Assembly: GCA_052034585.1 (NCBI GenBank) | Contig: JBPOIJ010000039.1 | Location: forward strand, 1 to 64,000 | Length of the DNA stretch: 64,000 nt | Direction: 5' to 3' | Source: Xiheimicrobium sp052034585 | GTDB taxonomy: Bacteria; Myxococcota; Myxococcia; Myxococcales; Myxococcaceae | Part shown: positions 52,218 through 62,117 of the stretch, piece after piece | How the letters are laid out: each line of letters opens with the position of its first letter | Numbering within the stretch: the stretch's first letter is position 1 | Notes under the pieces: generated by a model | What the model saw: the letters and a program-made list of their open reading frames with translations, nothing else | The model's database searches: none | Told to the model about the DNA's origin: nothing | Translations under genes and position numbers: made by a program

Positions 52218-54737
52218 TCACGGCATGCAGGCCACGTTGTAGTCGAAGCCCACCGTCTGGCCCGGCGCCGGGAGCGAGCGCGCCTGGAAGATGACCGCGT
52301 TGCGAGCGGCCTCGTAGCTCCAGTTTCGACCCAGCGCGCCCAGCTCGGGCACCGAGACGCCGTTGATGGAGACCGCCACGCTGCTCGCCGTCGCGGGCGA
52401 GGGCGTCGAGGTGAGGAACCACACGGAGCGCGCGCCGAACACCGCTTGGCCGACGCGAGTGGCCTCGGTGCGCCAGGCCTGGGTGTTCCCGACGTTGCAG
52501 ATCTCCGAGATGGTGCCGCCCGAAGCAGCGATGATGGCCAGCGTGCGCGGGTCGGGCAACGGGTTGGCGTTGTCGTAGGAGCAGCCCGTCGGCGGGTTCG
52601 CCTGGTTCGGCCCGACGTAGCTGAAGCTGAACTCGTTGCGGCGCCGCTGCCCCTTCACCCGGAGGTACCGTGCGTAGAAGTCGGCTGCGGTGAGCGCGGT
52701 GTTCGACTGATCCTCCGCGTCGGTGAACGCGAGCAGCGACAGCGCCGCGTCCGTGCGCAAGAAGCCGACGTTCGTGGTGGTGATGAGCGGCTGGGTCACC
52801 GAGGCGAGGCCGGGCTCCATCATCATCTCGGTGGGTGAGCCGTTGGTGCCCACGTTCACCCGGGAGTTGAACGCCTGGAGCAAGTTGGGCGTCGTCGACC
52901 GCAGCACCTTCTGGCCGGGCGGGCCCACGAAAACCCCTCCATCCATTTCGACGTCGGTGGTGGTGACGCCGAGGTTGAAGTCGACGTTCGCGCTGAAGGC
53001 ATAGGAGAGGAAGGCGTTGGCGTTGGTGCCGAGGTTCTGTTGATGCACCGACATCGAGCAGGAGTTGTCGACGATCATCACCACGTCCGTCTTGGTGGGA
53101 ATGCGGAAGCGGTCGTGGTTCCCGCCGGTGGCGCCGCCCATGCCGATGACGGGCGTCTGGTAGGCGACGGTCATTCCCGCGCTCGCGCCGATGACGAGCG
53201 AGCCAGCCACCGGGCCCAGCGTCGTCGGAGCGAAGGTCACCGTGAAAGTCAGCGTCTGGCCGTTGGCGAGCGAGCGCGGGAGGCTCACGGTGGAAGTGCT
53301 GAAGCCCGCTCCCGTGACGCCCAACACCGAGATGGTCTGGGTCGCCGCGCAGGTGTTGCGAATGGTGAACGTCATCGGCGCCGAGCGGCAGCCCGTCTGC
53401 ACGGTGCCGAAGTCGACGTCGAACGGCGTGATGGCGATGCAGCTGGCCATCGGGTCCTGCACGCAGATGCCCGAAGAGCAGACCTGGCCCGGCGCGCAGG
53501 CGACACACGCATTGCCGCCGAAGCCGCAGCTCGTCGCCGAAGTGCCGGTCGACTGAACGCAGGCCGTCCCGTTGCAGCAGCCGTTGCAGTTCGTCTGGTT
53601 GCAGGTCGAGCCACCAGTGCACACGCCGCCGGCGCAGCTCGAGCCGTTCGCGCAGGAGGTGCAGGTCGCGCCGTTGACGCCGCACGACAGGTCGGACTGG
53701 CCCGTCACCATCTGGCACGTCCCGTTGGAGCAGCAGCCCGCGCAGCTGAAGAAGTCACACGCGACCGTCGGCGAGCAGATGCCCGAGCCGCAGGAGTTGT
53801 TCGGGGGGCACGCCATGCAGCTCGACCCGCCGGAGCCGCACTGCGACGCGTTCTGACCGCCGAAGGGAACGCAGAGGGTGCCCTGGCAGCAGCCGTTGGC
53901 GCAGTTGCTGGGCGTGCACGTCGCCACGACCTGACAGGTGCCGTTGGTGGTGTTGCAGGTGCCAGAGGTGCAGGCCGCGCAGGCCGCACCAGAGTTCCCG
54001 CAGGCGCTGGTGTTCTGACGCGAGAAGTCGACGCAGAGCGGGCCGACGCAGCAGCCCGAGCACGGGCTCGTCGACCCAGGGCACACCACCGACGCCGAGC
54101 CACCGCCCGTCGCGCCGCCAGCCGAACCACCCGCCACCGAGCCACCACCCGACGCCCCACCCGCCGTGGAGCCGCCTGCCGTCGAACCGCCACCCGTGGA
54201 GCCGCCGCCCGACGCGCCACCCGTGCCGCCCGCCGTGGAGCCGCCGCCCGACGCGCCAGCCGTGCCGCCCGCCGTCGAGCCGCCGCCCGAGGCGCCACCC
54301 GTGCCACCCGCCGTCGACCCGCCTCCCGACGCACCGCCCGCCGTGGAGCCGCCGCCCGCCGCTCCGCCCGCGACCGCGCCACCTGCCGTCGAGCCTCCGG
54401 CATCACCACCAGCCATCGAGCCACCCGCGTCCCCGCCTCCGACGGTGCCACCGGCAGCCGAGCCACCGCCACTGACGCCGCCTCCGGTCGCGCTCCCACC
54501 GCCGCTGCCGTTCGCCACCACGCACGCTCCCAAGGTGCACACCTGCCCGCTGGTGCACGACGAGCAGGTGCCGCCGTTCTTTCCGCACGTCGAGTCGGTG
54601 ATGCCGCCCTGGCAGACCCCCGCCGAGTCGCAGCAGCCAGTGCACGAGGTCGGGCCGCACTGCGTCGGCATCACGGGCGAGCAGCTGCCGAGCGCGACGA
54701 GCAACGCGAACGACGCGAAGAGGGAGCGAGTCATCAT
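52218..54737 (-). CDS. Lipoprotein with Cys-rich modules, Gly-Ser linker, choice-of-anchor-D domain and vWA domain
   Basis: The start at 54737 (second ATG at 54734) is preceded by GGAGAACCACG. The signal MMTRSLFASFALLVALGSCSP ends in a lipobox LGSC. Residues about 25-70 are a Cys module (CGPTSCTGCCDSAGVC). Residues about 75-215 are a Gly/Ser/Ala/Thr repeat linker. More CC-containing modules follow to about 430. An Ig-like choice-of-anchor-D region (PFDVDFGTVQTGCRSAPMTF) is next. A von Willebrand A domain follows, with MIDAS motif VDNSCSM (DxSxS). vWA domains bind proteins through metal. The total is 839 residues. A surface adhesin or assembly factor is plausible. Confidence 0.8.
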   Translation of the reverse strand: MMTRSLFASFALLVALGSCSPVMPTQCGPTSCTGCCDSAGVCQGGITDSTCGKNGGTCSSCTSGQVCTLGACVVANGSGGGSATGGGVSGGGSAAGGTVGGGDAGGSMAGGDAGGSTAGGAVAGGAAGGGSTAGGASGGGSTAGGTGGASGGGSTAGGTAGASGGGSTAGGTGGASGGGSTGGGSTAGGSTAGGASGGGSVAGGSAGGATGGGSASVVCPGSTSPCSGCCVGPLCVDFSRQNTSACGNSGAACAACTSGTCNTTNGTCQVVATCTPSNCANGCCQGTLCVPFGGQNASQCGSGGSSCMACPPNNSCGSGICSPTVACDFFSCAGCCSNGTCQMVTGQSDLSCGVNGATCTSCANGSSCAGGVCTGGSTCNQTNCNGCCNGTACVQSTGTSATSCGFGGNACVACAPGQVCSSGICVQDPMASCIAITPFDVDFGTVQTGCRSAPMTFTIRNTCAATQTISVLGVTGAGFSTSTVSLPRSLANGQTLTFTVTFAPTTLGPVAGSLVIGASAGMTVAYQTPVIGMGGATGGNHDRFRIPTKTDVVMIVDNSCSMSVHQQNLGTNANAFLSYAFSANVDFNLGVTTTDVEMDGGVFVGPPGQKVLRSTTPNLLQAFNSRVNVGTNGSPTEMMMEPGLASVTQPLITTTNVGFLRTDAALSLLAFTDAEDQSNTALTAADFYARYLRVKGQRRRNEFSFSYVGPNQANPPTGCSYDNANPLPDPRTLAIIAASGGTISEICNVGNTQAWRTEATRVGQAVFGARSVWFLTSTPSPATASSVAVSINGVSVPELGALGRNWSYEAARNAVIFQARSLPAPGQTVGFDYNVACMP
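54110..54480. repeat. Gly-Ser-Ala-coding tandem repeat in the vWA lipoprotein gene
   Basis: Tandem imperfect units code GGASGGGSTAGGT in the minus-strand frame over about 120 residues. They separate the first Cys module from the following ones. Plus-strand frames read as Pro/Ala-rich open frames only because of the repeat composition. Confidence 0.85.
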
Positions 54738-54884
54738 CGTGGTTCTCCAAGACGGTGCGAGGGAGGGCGCTTCTCACGCGTTCGACCCCGGAATGCCAGG
54801 GGGGTGCGCAAAGAAAGAGGGCTCGGCGCGAAACCAGGCTCAAGTGCTTGGCAGATCCCCGGAGCGAGCGGTAAGCGCGCCTCC

Positions 54885-55610
54885 ATGGGACGCATCTTCG
54901 AGACCCGAAAAGCCACCATGTTCGCCCGCTGGAACAAGATGGCGAAGGCGTTCACCCGGATCAGCAAAGACATCACCATCGCGGTGAAGACCGGGGGCAC
55001 CAACCCCGACAGCAACCCCGCGCTGCGCCGCTGCATCCAGAACGCGCGCGCCGCGAACATGCCGAAGGACAAGGTGGAGTCCGCCATCAAGCGCGCCGCG
55101 GGGGCCGACGCCGCCACCTACGAGACGGTGATGTACGAGGGCTACGCGCCGCACGGGGTGGCGCTGATGATCGAGACCGCCACCGACAACATCGTGCGCA
55201 CCGTCGGCAACGTGCGGGCCTACTTCAACAAGTTCAACGGCAACCTCGCCTCGAACGGCGCGGTGAACTTCATGTTCAGCCACATGGGCGTCTTCCGCCT
55301 CGCGCCCGAAGGCTTGCCGGCGCTCGACGAGCTGGAGCTGGAGCTCATCGACCACGGGCTCCAGGAGCTCGGCGAGGGGACTGGCGAGAAGGGCGAGAAG
55401 CAGATCATCCTTCGCTGCAACTTCTCCGACTTCGGGCAGCTACAGACGGCGCTCGAGGCGAAGGGCCTCCATCCCCTCTCGAGCGAGTCGGAGTACGTGC
55501 CCACCACCACGGTGACGCTCGACGAAGAGAAGGCGAAGGAAGTGCTCGAGCTGGTCGATCGTTTCGAGCAGGACGACGACGTGCAGCGCGTCTTCCACAA
55601 CCTCGTCTGA
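54885..55610 (+). CDS. YebC/PmpR family (TACO1-like) regulator/translation factor
   Basis: Start at ATG 54885 gives 241 residues, the normal family length; upstream in-frame sequence is a shadow of the lipoprotein gene. Family motifs are clear: KATMFARWNKMAKAFTRISK, TGGTNPDSNPALRRCIQNAR, NMPKDKVESAIKRA, YEGYAPHGVALMIE and TVGNVRAYFNKFNG. Members are three-domain proteins described as transcriptional regulators and, more recently, as factors that relieve ribosome stalling. Often beside ruvC in other genomes, but not here. The start MGRIFETRK differs a little from the usual MAGHSKW; it is the type found in the shorter YeeN-like branch. Confidence 0.88.
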   Translation: MGRIFETRKATMFARWNKMAKAFTRISKDITIAVKTGGTNPDSNPALRRCIQNARAANMPKDKVESAIKRAAGADAATYETVMYEGYAPHGVALMIETATDNIVRTVGNVRAYFNKFNGNLASNGAVNFMFSHMGVFRLAPEGLPALDELELELIDHGLQELGEGTGEKGEKQIILRCNFSDFGQLQTALEAKGLHPLSSESEYVPTTTVTLDEEKAKEVLELVDRFEQDDDVQRVFHNLV

Positions 55611-55777
55611 GTCGTCGCGGCGGCCCGAGAGCTTGGTCGAGAAGGGGAGCGCCTCATGTCAACCATGCTCGGTCGCGTGTCCCCGCCGTAGCGTTGCGTC
55701 GCACATGTCTGTGGCCGGGCGACGACCGACTCAGCAAGACCAAACGGCATCGAGTCGCTCAGCCCGCCTGGCGCGGT

Positions 55778-56212
55778 TCAGCGTCTCCGGCTCCGCTCGA
55801 GCCCCTCGGCGAACTGACTCACCTGCTCCTCCAGCGACGTCCCCAGCGCGCCGGCGCGGCACCCGTTGGCTTCCGCCTCCGTCTTCGCCTCCTTCACGCA
55901 CGCCTCCGCGCTCGCCGGGCTGACCGAGCGCGCGAAGCCGTTGAAGAAGTTCGCTGCCGCCTCCGCGGTCGCCTTCGCCGCCGAGCCCGTCACGCAGCCG
56001 GCCGCCTCGGAGCACGTGTTCGCCTGCAGCACGCAGCCGTCGAGGGTGTCGACCGCGCCTTGGCCGAACTGCGCCTGCACGTCGTCTCGCAGGTTGCGAC
56101 AGGCGCTCTCCTCGGTGCCACACAACGTCTTCATCTTCACGCACGCGCGCGGCTCGGTCCGGCAGCCCACGAGGACGAGAATGACGAGGACCAACGATGA
56201 ACCACGAACCAT
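55778..56212 (-). CDS. Small Cys-rich lipoprotein
   Basis: Start at ATG 56212; the lipoprotein signal is MVRGSSLVLVILVLVGCRTEP with lipobox LVGC. The 144-residue product is helical with Cys residues spaced as C-x6-C-x6-C and later pairs (CVLQANTCSEAAGC). Such Cys-paired helices suggest a small disulfide-stabilised periplasmic domain. No known family was recognised. It follows atpH by 88 bases on the same strand, which is unusual company for an ATP synthase gene. Confidence 0.65.
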   Translation of the reverse strand: MVRGSSLVLVILVLVGCRTEPRACVKMKTLCGTEESACRNLRDDVQAQFGQGAVDTLDGCVLQANTCSEAAGCVTGSAAKATAEAAANFFNGFARSVSPASAEACVKEAKTEAEANGCRAGALGTSLEEQVSQFAEGLERSRRR

Positions 56213-56300
56213 GCTCCCTCCAAGTCGGCGACGCGCGCCGTCGACCAAGAGGAGCCTCGACCCATCACCGGGTCGCATCGACGCGACGAGGAAACGCCGG

Positions 56301-56840
56301 TCACTGCTCGAGCAGCTGGCGACCCATTTCCCGGAGCTGGCTCTTGAGCGAGCCGTCGTAGGTGCGGCTGCCGACGCTCGCGACGACCCCGCCGAGAATG
56401 GCTGGGTCGACCTTCGTGTCGAGCACCACCGAGCGCTGGGTGAGCGCCTCGAGCTGGGCCTTGATGGCGGTGAGCTGCGCGTCCTTCAGCAGCGTCGCCG
56501 AGGTGACGGTGCCACGCACGCGGCCGAGGCGGGTGTCGACCAGCTCCCGGAACTGGAGCGCGAGCATCGGAATCGCCGAGAAACGCCCGCGGTCGGTGAG
56601 CAGACGCAGCAGGTTCGCCAGCGTCGGCTGCATCCCGTCGGCGGCCTTGATCAGCCCCTCCGTCATCGCCATGCGCTGAGTGCGCGGCGCGGTCGGGTTC
56701 GAGAGCGCGTCGAGGAGCGGCGAGTTGCCGTTGAGGTAGCGCACGAGCTCTTCGAGCTGGGTGAGCACGGCATCGGCGTTGGCGCCCGAGGCGTCGAGGA
56801 GCGCACGGGCATAGCGGCGGGCGACGGAGACGTTCTGCAT
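56301..56840 (-). CDS. atpH: ATP synthase F1 delta subunit, isolated gene
   Basis: Start at ATG 56840 (MQNVSVARRYARALLD); the product is 179 residues, the usual length. The N-terminal helical domain starts with VARRYARALLDAS, and the C-terminal part has GRVRGTVTSATLLKD, then LDTKVDPAILGGVVASVGSRTYDGSLKSQL, the family signature. The delta subunit links F1 to the peripheral stalk of ATP synthase. In most bacteria atpH sits between atpF and atpA, but neither is present: the flanks are a small lipoprotein gene and a divergent TetR gene. The rest of the ATP synthase must be encoded elsewhere. Confidence 0.92.
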   Translation of the reverse strand: MQNVSVARRYARALLDASGANADAVLTQLEELVRYLNGNSPLLDALSNPTAPRTQRMAMTEGLIKAADGMQPTLANLLRLLTDRGRFSAIPMLALQFRELVDTRLGRVRGTVTSATLLKDAQLTAIKAQLEALTQRSVVLDTKVDPAILGGVVASVGSRTYDGSLKSQLREMGRQLLEQ

Positions 56841-57050
56841 GGCGCGCGCACGTAGCACACGAGGTGGCCCCAGCAAGTGCCGCCAACAGGCTCCCCGTGC
56901 GCCCCCGTTCGGATTTGGGGCGGCGCCTCGGCTCCGCAAACCCTTCGAAAATCAGAACCTTGAAGGCACCTGCGTTCGTCAACGGGCGCAGTGTTCGGCT
57001 TTTCGAGCATTGCCTTGGATCAGCTGACGAAGTTGGTTCACCATCGTCTC

Positions 57051-57680
57051 GTGGACAATCCGTTCCTTCGCAAGGAGCCGCGTCAGTCCCGCTCACGAAT
57101 GCTGGTCGCTTCAGTGCTCGAAGCGATGGACGCCCTCTTGGCGAAGGGCAGCTCCGAGGAGCCGAGCCTCCACACCATCGCCAAGCGCGCCGGGGTCGGT
57201 GTCGGCTCGCTGTACGACTACTTCCCGAACGCGAACGCGCTGTGGGGTTCGCTGGTGCGGCGGCTGACCCAGGCGAACTTCGAGGCGCTCCAGAACCGGC
57301 TCGACTCCACCCATCACGAGCCGCTCGCCCAGACCGTCGCCGACATGGTGGACGGCGTGCTCGACACCTACCTCGCGACCCCGGTGCGAACGCGGGCGAT
57401 CATCACCGCCATCTTTCGTCTCGGGCTCGGGCGCTACGTCGTCGAAGAGCGCGACCGGTTCGCCGCCATTCTCTCGACGCGGGTGCTCCGCGATTACCCG
57501 GCCGCCGACCACGCGCTCGTGCACCGCGAGCTGCGAACGATGTGCGACCTGATGATGGGCGTCATCATGGGCGAGCTGTGGCGGGAACACGATCGCGCCG
57601 AGCAGGACCGAATCCGCCAGCTCCTCCGCGACCTCGTCGTCAGCCGCATCACCAGCCTCGAGCCGCCGAAGACGCCGTGA
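57051..57680 (+). CDS. TetR/AcrR family transcriptional regulator
   Basis: I chose the GTG at 57051 (MDNPFLRKEPRQSRSRML), because family members usually begin shortly before the helix-turn-helix. A GTG at 56991 would add 20 residues. The DNA-binding domain has TIAKRAGVGVGSLYDYFPNANALW, the classical TetR signature. The C-terminal all-helical domain should bind a ligand and dimerise. The product is 209 residues. The gene is divergent from atpH and convergent with the ExbD-like gene, with 3 bases between stops. Targets are unknown; TetR regulators often control a divergent neighbour. Confidence 0.9.
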   Translation: MDNPFLRKEPRQSRSRMLVASVLEAMDALLAKGSSEEPSLHTIAKRAGVGVGSLYDYFPNANALWGSLVRRLTQANFEALQNRLDSTHHEPLAQTVADMVDGVLDTYLATPVRTRAIITAIFRLGLGRYVVEERDRFAAILSTRVLRDYPAADHALVHRELRTMCDLMMGVIMGELWREHDRAEQDRIRQLLRDLVVSRITSLEPPKTP

Positions 57681-57683
57681 GCG

Positions 57684-58133
57684 TCACAGCCGCATGAACG
57701 GAAGCGGCTCGGGCGTGACGTCCAACGCCGCGACCTGAACGTGGGTGAACCCCACTTCTCGCGAGAGATCGATGACCGCCACGAGGGTGTCGAGCTCGAC
57801 GTCGTCGGCTACGTCGAGCCTCACGATCGAGGGGCACGAGCGTGCGCTCTCGGGCACCTCGAGGAAGGCCCGCCAGTTCGGTCGCCCGCTCGGCACCGTC
57901 GCAAAGAACCGGTGGCCGTCCTCTGTCTCGAACCAGAGCGCCCCGTCCTTCATCGCCACCACCAGCGACGGCGGGTGACAGGGGCAGCTCGCGGTGACGA
58001 AGTCGACGTTGAGCGCGGCGATGGGAGCGGGGTGAAACTGGAGCAGCCCGAAGGTGGCGAAGATGATCAGCAGGTCGGCGAGCGCGTGCGGCCGGCGGAT
58101 GATCGAGTGCGTCTCCACTCGCGCTCCAGACAC
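57684..58133 (-). CDS. ExbD/TolR-like membrane protein
   Basis: No ATG is available; I chose the GTG at 58133 (MSGARVETHSII), with GTG alternatives at 58118 and 58190. The 149-residue product has one membrane helix starting with PHALADLLIIFATFGLL. The Asp in this helix corresponds to the proton-conducting Asp of ExbD/TolR. The periplasmic part ends VELDTLVAVIDLSREVGFTHVQVAAL, like the ExbD C-terminal fold, with two Cys pairs (CPC and a later Cys). No exbB or tonB is nearby. Likely a force-transducing accessory, partner unknown. Confidence 0.68.
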   Translation of the reverse strand: MSGARVETHSIIRRPHALADLLIIFATFGLLQFHPAPIAALNVDFVTASCPCHPPSLVVAMKDGALWFETEDGHRFFATVPSGRPNWRAFLEVPESARSCPSIVRLDVADDVELDTLVAVIDLSREVGFTHVQVAALDVTPEPLPFMRL

Positions 58134-58210
58134 TCGCGCCGTGAACGGGTTCCTGGCGCGCCCGAGAAAACCTCGTGGCCCGCCACGCACGGAGTACAGT
58201 GCCGCCCGAG

Positions 58211-60013
<1,803 letters not shown>

Positions 60014-60152
60014 CCCGCGTGGCTTTGCGCTAAAGCTCAGGACCGGCTGCACGTGTGCGAAGGCAAGCGCTTTGGCATCGTCTATGCGCTCGTCGACGAC
60101 GCCGTCCAACTCAGGCACCTCGAGAAGATCGCCCTCTGAGCCGTTCAGCGGC

Positions 60153-61016
60153 TCACTGGAGGAGCGCCTCCTCACCATACCCGCGCGCGTCGAGGGCGCG
60201 ACGAAGCCGGTCCTTCACCCGCGCTTCGATCTGCCGCAAGCGCTCGCGTGACAGCCCGAACCGCCCGCTGACCGCCGCGAGCGTGGCGTCGTCGCCGTCG
60301 GCCATCAGCCGCTCTCGGAGCACCGAACGCTCCCGCTCGTCGAGGGCGCCCCACACCCGGCGCAACGTCAGGTGCACCACCTCGTCACGCTCGAGCTTCG
60401 CGGCCGCGTCTTCGGGAGAGTCTTCGGTCGCCTCGAGCAGATCGAGCCAGCTCGTCTCCGCGTCACCGGCGAGCGGCGCATCGAGCGACGCGTCCGAGCT
60501 CGCCAGCCGCGTGGTGTGGTGGCGAATCACCTCGACCGGCACGCCGAACTGGTTGGCGAGGAGCTGCTCGACCTCCTCGTCCCGCCCTGGGCCCAGGAGC
60601 GCTTCGGCCTTCGCCCGCGCCGAGCGCAGCTTGAAGAACAGCTTGGCGCCGACCGCTCCGGTGGCAGAGGTGACGATGCTGTTCGCCCGCATCACGTAGG
60701 CGAGCATGTGAGCGCGGATCCAGTACGTCGCGTAGGTCTTGAAGCGCACCCCCCGCAGCTCGAACTTCTCCACCGCGCGCAGCAGCCCGACGTTGCCCTC
60801 GCTGATCAGCTCGTCGCGCGACACCCCATAGCCACCGAGTCGCCGGGCCAGCCGCGGCACCAGAGGCAGGTGGGACTCGACGAGCGCTCGCGCGGCCCGC
60901 CGGTCCTTCTTGGTGAGCCAGCGCTTGGCGAGCCGGTGCTCCTCGGCCTCGGTCATCGGGGCTTGCCGGCGCACCCGCGCGCAGTGGCGCTCCAACGCGG
61001 TCGGTTCGGTCATCAT
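60153..61016 (-). CDS. RNA polymerase sigma factor, RpoH-like (sigma-70 group)
   Basis: I take the first ATG of the ATGATG pair at 61016 (287 residues), with a GAGGACC purine stretch upstream; a GTG at 61049 is in frame. Region 2 contains ELISEGNVGLLRAVEKFE and FKTYATYWIRAHMLAYVMR. The RpoH-box-like GAKLFFKLRSARAK follows. Region 4 ends with ALDERERSVLRERLM and FGLSRERLRQIEARVKDRL. This fits heat-shock-type sigma factors. The Hsp70 gene next to it, ending 139 bases away on the opposite strand, could be in its regulon. Myxobacteria carry several such sigma factors in development and stress. Confidence 0.9.
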   Translation of the reverse strand: MMTEPTALERHCARVRRQAPMTEAEEHRLAKRWLTKKDRRAARALVESHLPLVPRLARRLGGYGVSRDELISEGNVGLLRAVEKFELRGVRFKTYATYWIRAHMLAYVMRANSIVTSATGAVGAKLFFKLRSARAKAEALLGPGRDEEVEQLLANQFGVPVEVIRHHTTRLASSDASLDAPLAGDAETSWLDLLEATEDSPEDAAAKLERDEVVHLTLRRVWGALDERERSVLRERLMADGDDATLAAVSGRFGLSRERLRQIEARVKDRLRRALDARGYGEEALLQ

Positions 61017-61033
61017 GGGGGCGGGGTCCTCGT

Positions 61034-61076
61034 CGTGTCGAAATGACACGCCCTTCTAGCGAACCGAATATTTCGG
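61034..61076. promoter_or_regulatory. Two inverted repeats in AT-rich divergent promoter region
   Basis: CGTGTC-GAAAT-GACACG (61034-61050) and CCGAA-TAT-TTCGG (61064-61076) lie between the sigma factor gene and the divergent TPR gene. The surrounding AT-rich patch (to about 61092) is exceptional for this DNA and is a likely promoter region. If the GTG at 61049 were the true sigma start, the first repeat would be in the coding sequence. Operator function is a guess. Confidence 0.4.
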
Positions 61077-61157
61077 AAAAATTTGATAATTGGCTGCACT
61101 GACCTTCAGAAACTCGATGTATCGATCCGCAGCGGGGAGCTGGGGTACAGGGCGCGC

Positions 61158-62066
61158 GTGAGCGTGCGGGAGATGAAAGAGCGGGCCGCGAGGTTGATCG
61201 GCTCGGGCCAGCTGGAGCGAGCCGAGGTGGTGCTCCGGCAGGCGCTGACCCAGGCGCCGCGCGATGTCTCCAGCTGGCTCAAGCACGCCGAGGTGCTCAA
61301 GCGGTTGTCGCGCACGCCCGCGGCGGTCTCGAGCTACCGCTTGGCGGCACGCATTCTCGACGACGACGGGCACCATCACCGCGCGGTAGCGGCGCTCAAG
61401 CTCGCGTTGGCGATGCTGCCGGAAGACGTCGACCTCTACGCGGAGATCATTCGCTGCGAGCTGCGCGCGCGGAAGACCTCGGCGGGCATGCGGGCGATGT
61501 TTCCGCTCTCGTCTCCGTCGCAGATCCTCGGGGCGTCGTCGGGCGACTCCGGGCTGTTTCCGCTCTCGACCACGGCGGCGCGCCTCGACGACCTTCCGCC
61601 CAAACAGCTCGCGTTGCCGATGTCGACCTCGGCCACCGTGAGCGCGCCCCGCACCCGGAGCGCCGAGCACCGGAGCGAGACCTGGCTCCCGGACCCCACG
61701 CCGCCCGCGCCGCTGCCCCCGCCGAGCGCCGAGGCCCACGCACCGTCACCTCCACCCACGGCTGCTCCGCCGCCAGGGCTGGACACGATGCCGCTGCCGT
61801 TCCCGAGCCCGCTTCCCACGCGACCGGCGGCTCCCGAGCCGGAGAGCTCTTCCTCGGAGGTTCCCCCTCCACGCGCGTCGGCGCCGCTCCGGTTCGAGGT
61901 GTCGTGGGAAGAGCGGTGGCCGCAGGTGATTCGGCTGTCGGATCAGAAGATCGCCGTTCGCCATGCGCCCGGTGCGCGCTGGGTGGTCGTCGAGGGGCCT
62001 GCCACGCTCACGGTGTCGTTCGAGCCGTTCCTCGAGATCCCCGAGGACGCAGAGTGGCTGGAGTAG
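61158..62066 (+). CDS. TPR-containing cytoplasmic protein with Pro-rich linker
   Basis: The GTG at 61158 (MSVREMKERAARLIGSG) is the likely start; a TTG at 61083 is in frame. The 302-residue product has two or three tetratricopeptide-like helix pairs in residues about 1-110 (QLERAEVVLRQALTQAPRD, then HHRAVAALKLALAMLPED). A Ser/Pro-rich linker of about 120 residues follows, then an about 60-residue C-terminal segment (LRFEVSWEERWPQVIRLSDQK) that could be a small beta fold. No signal peptide. The protein likely binds partners; the Pro-rich linker resembles those of myxobacterial polarity and motility factors. Role unknown. Confidence 0.7.
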   Translation: MSVREMKERAARLIGSGQLERAEVVLRQALTQAPRDVSSWLKHAEVLKRLSRTPAAVSSYRLAARILDDDGHHHRAVAALKLALAMLPEDVDLYAEIIRCELRARKTSAGMRAMFPLSSPSQILGASSGDSGLFPLSTTAARLDDLPPKQLALPMSTSATVSAPRTRSAEHRSETWLPDPTPPAPLPPPSAEAHAPSPPPTAAPPPGLDTMPLPFPSPLPTRPAAPEPESSSSEVPPPRASAPLRFEVSWEERWPQVIRLSDQKIAVRHAPGARWVVVEGPATLTVSFEPFLEIPEDAEWLE

Positions 62067-62117
62067 CCACGACCTCGTGATGGTCACTGCGGCGTGCGCG
62101 GAGTATGAGCCCGCCTC

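Noticed and set aside
53040..54884. Plus-strand extension upstream of the YebC gene
   Set aside because: It is antisense to the vWA lipoprotein gene and gives Arg/Ala low-complexity sequence; the YebC family starts at the ATG at 54885.
60052..60139. Short frame after the Hsp70 gene (starting GTG TGC GAA GGC)
   Set aside because: Only 28 codons, no ribosome site and no similarity that I recognise. It may be a decayed fragment but this cannot be supported.
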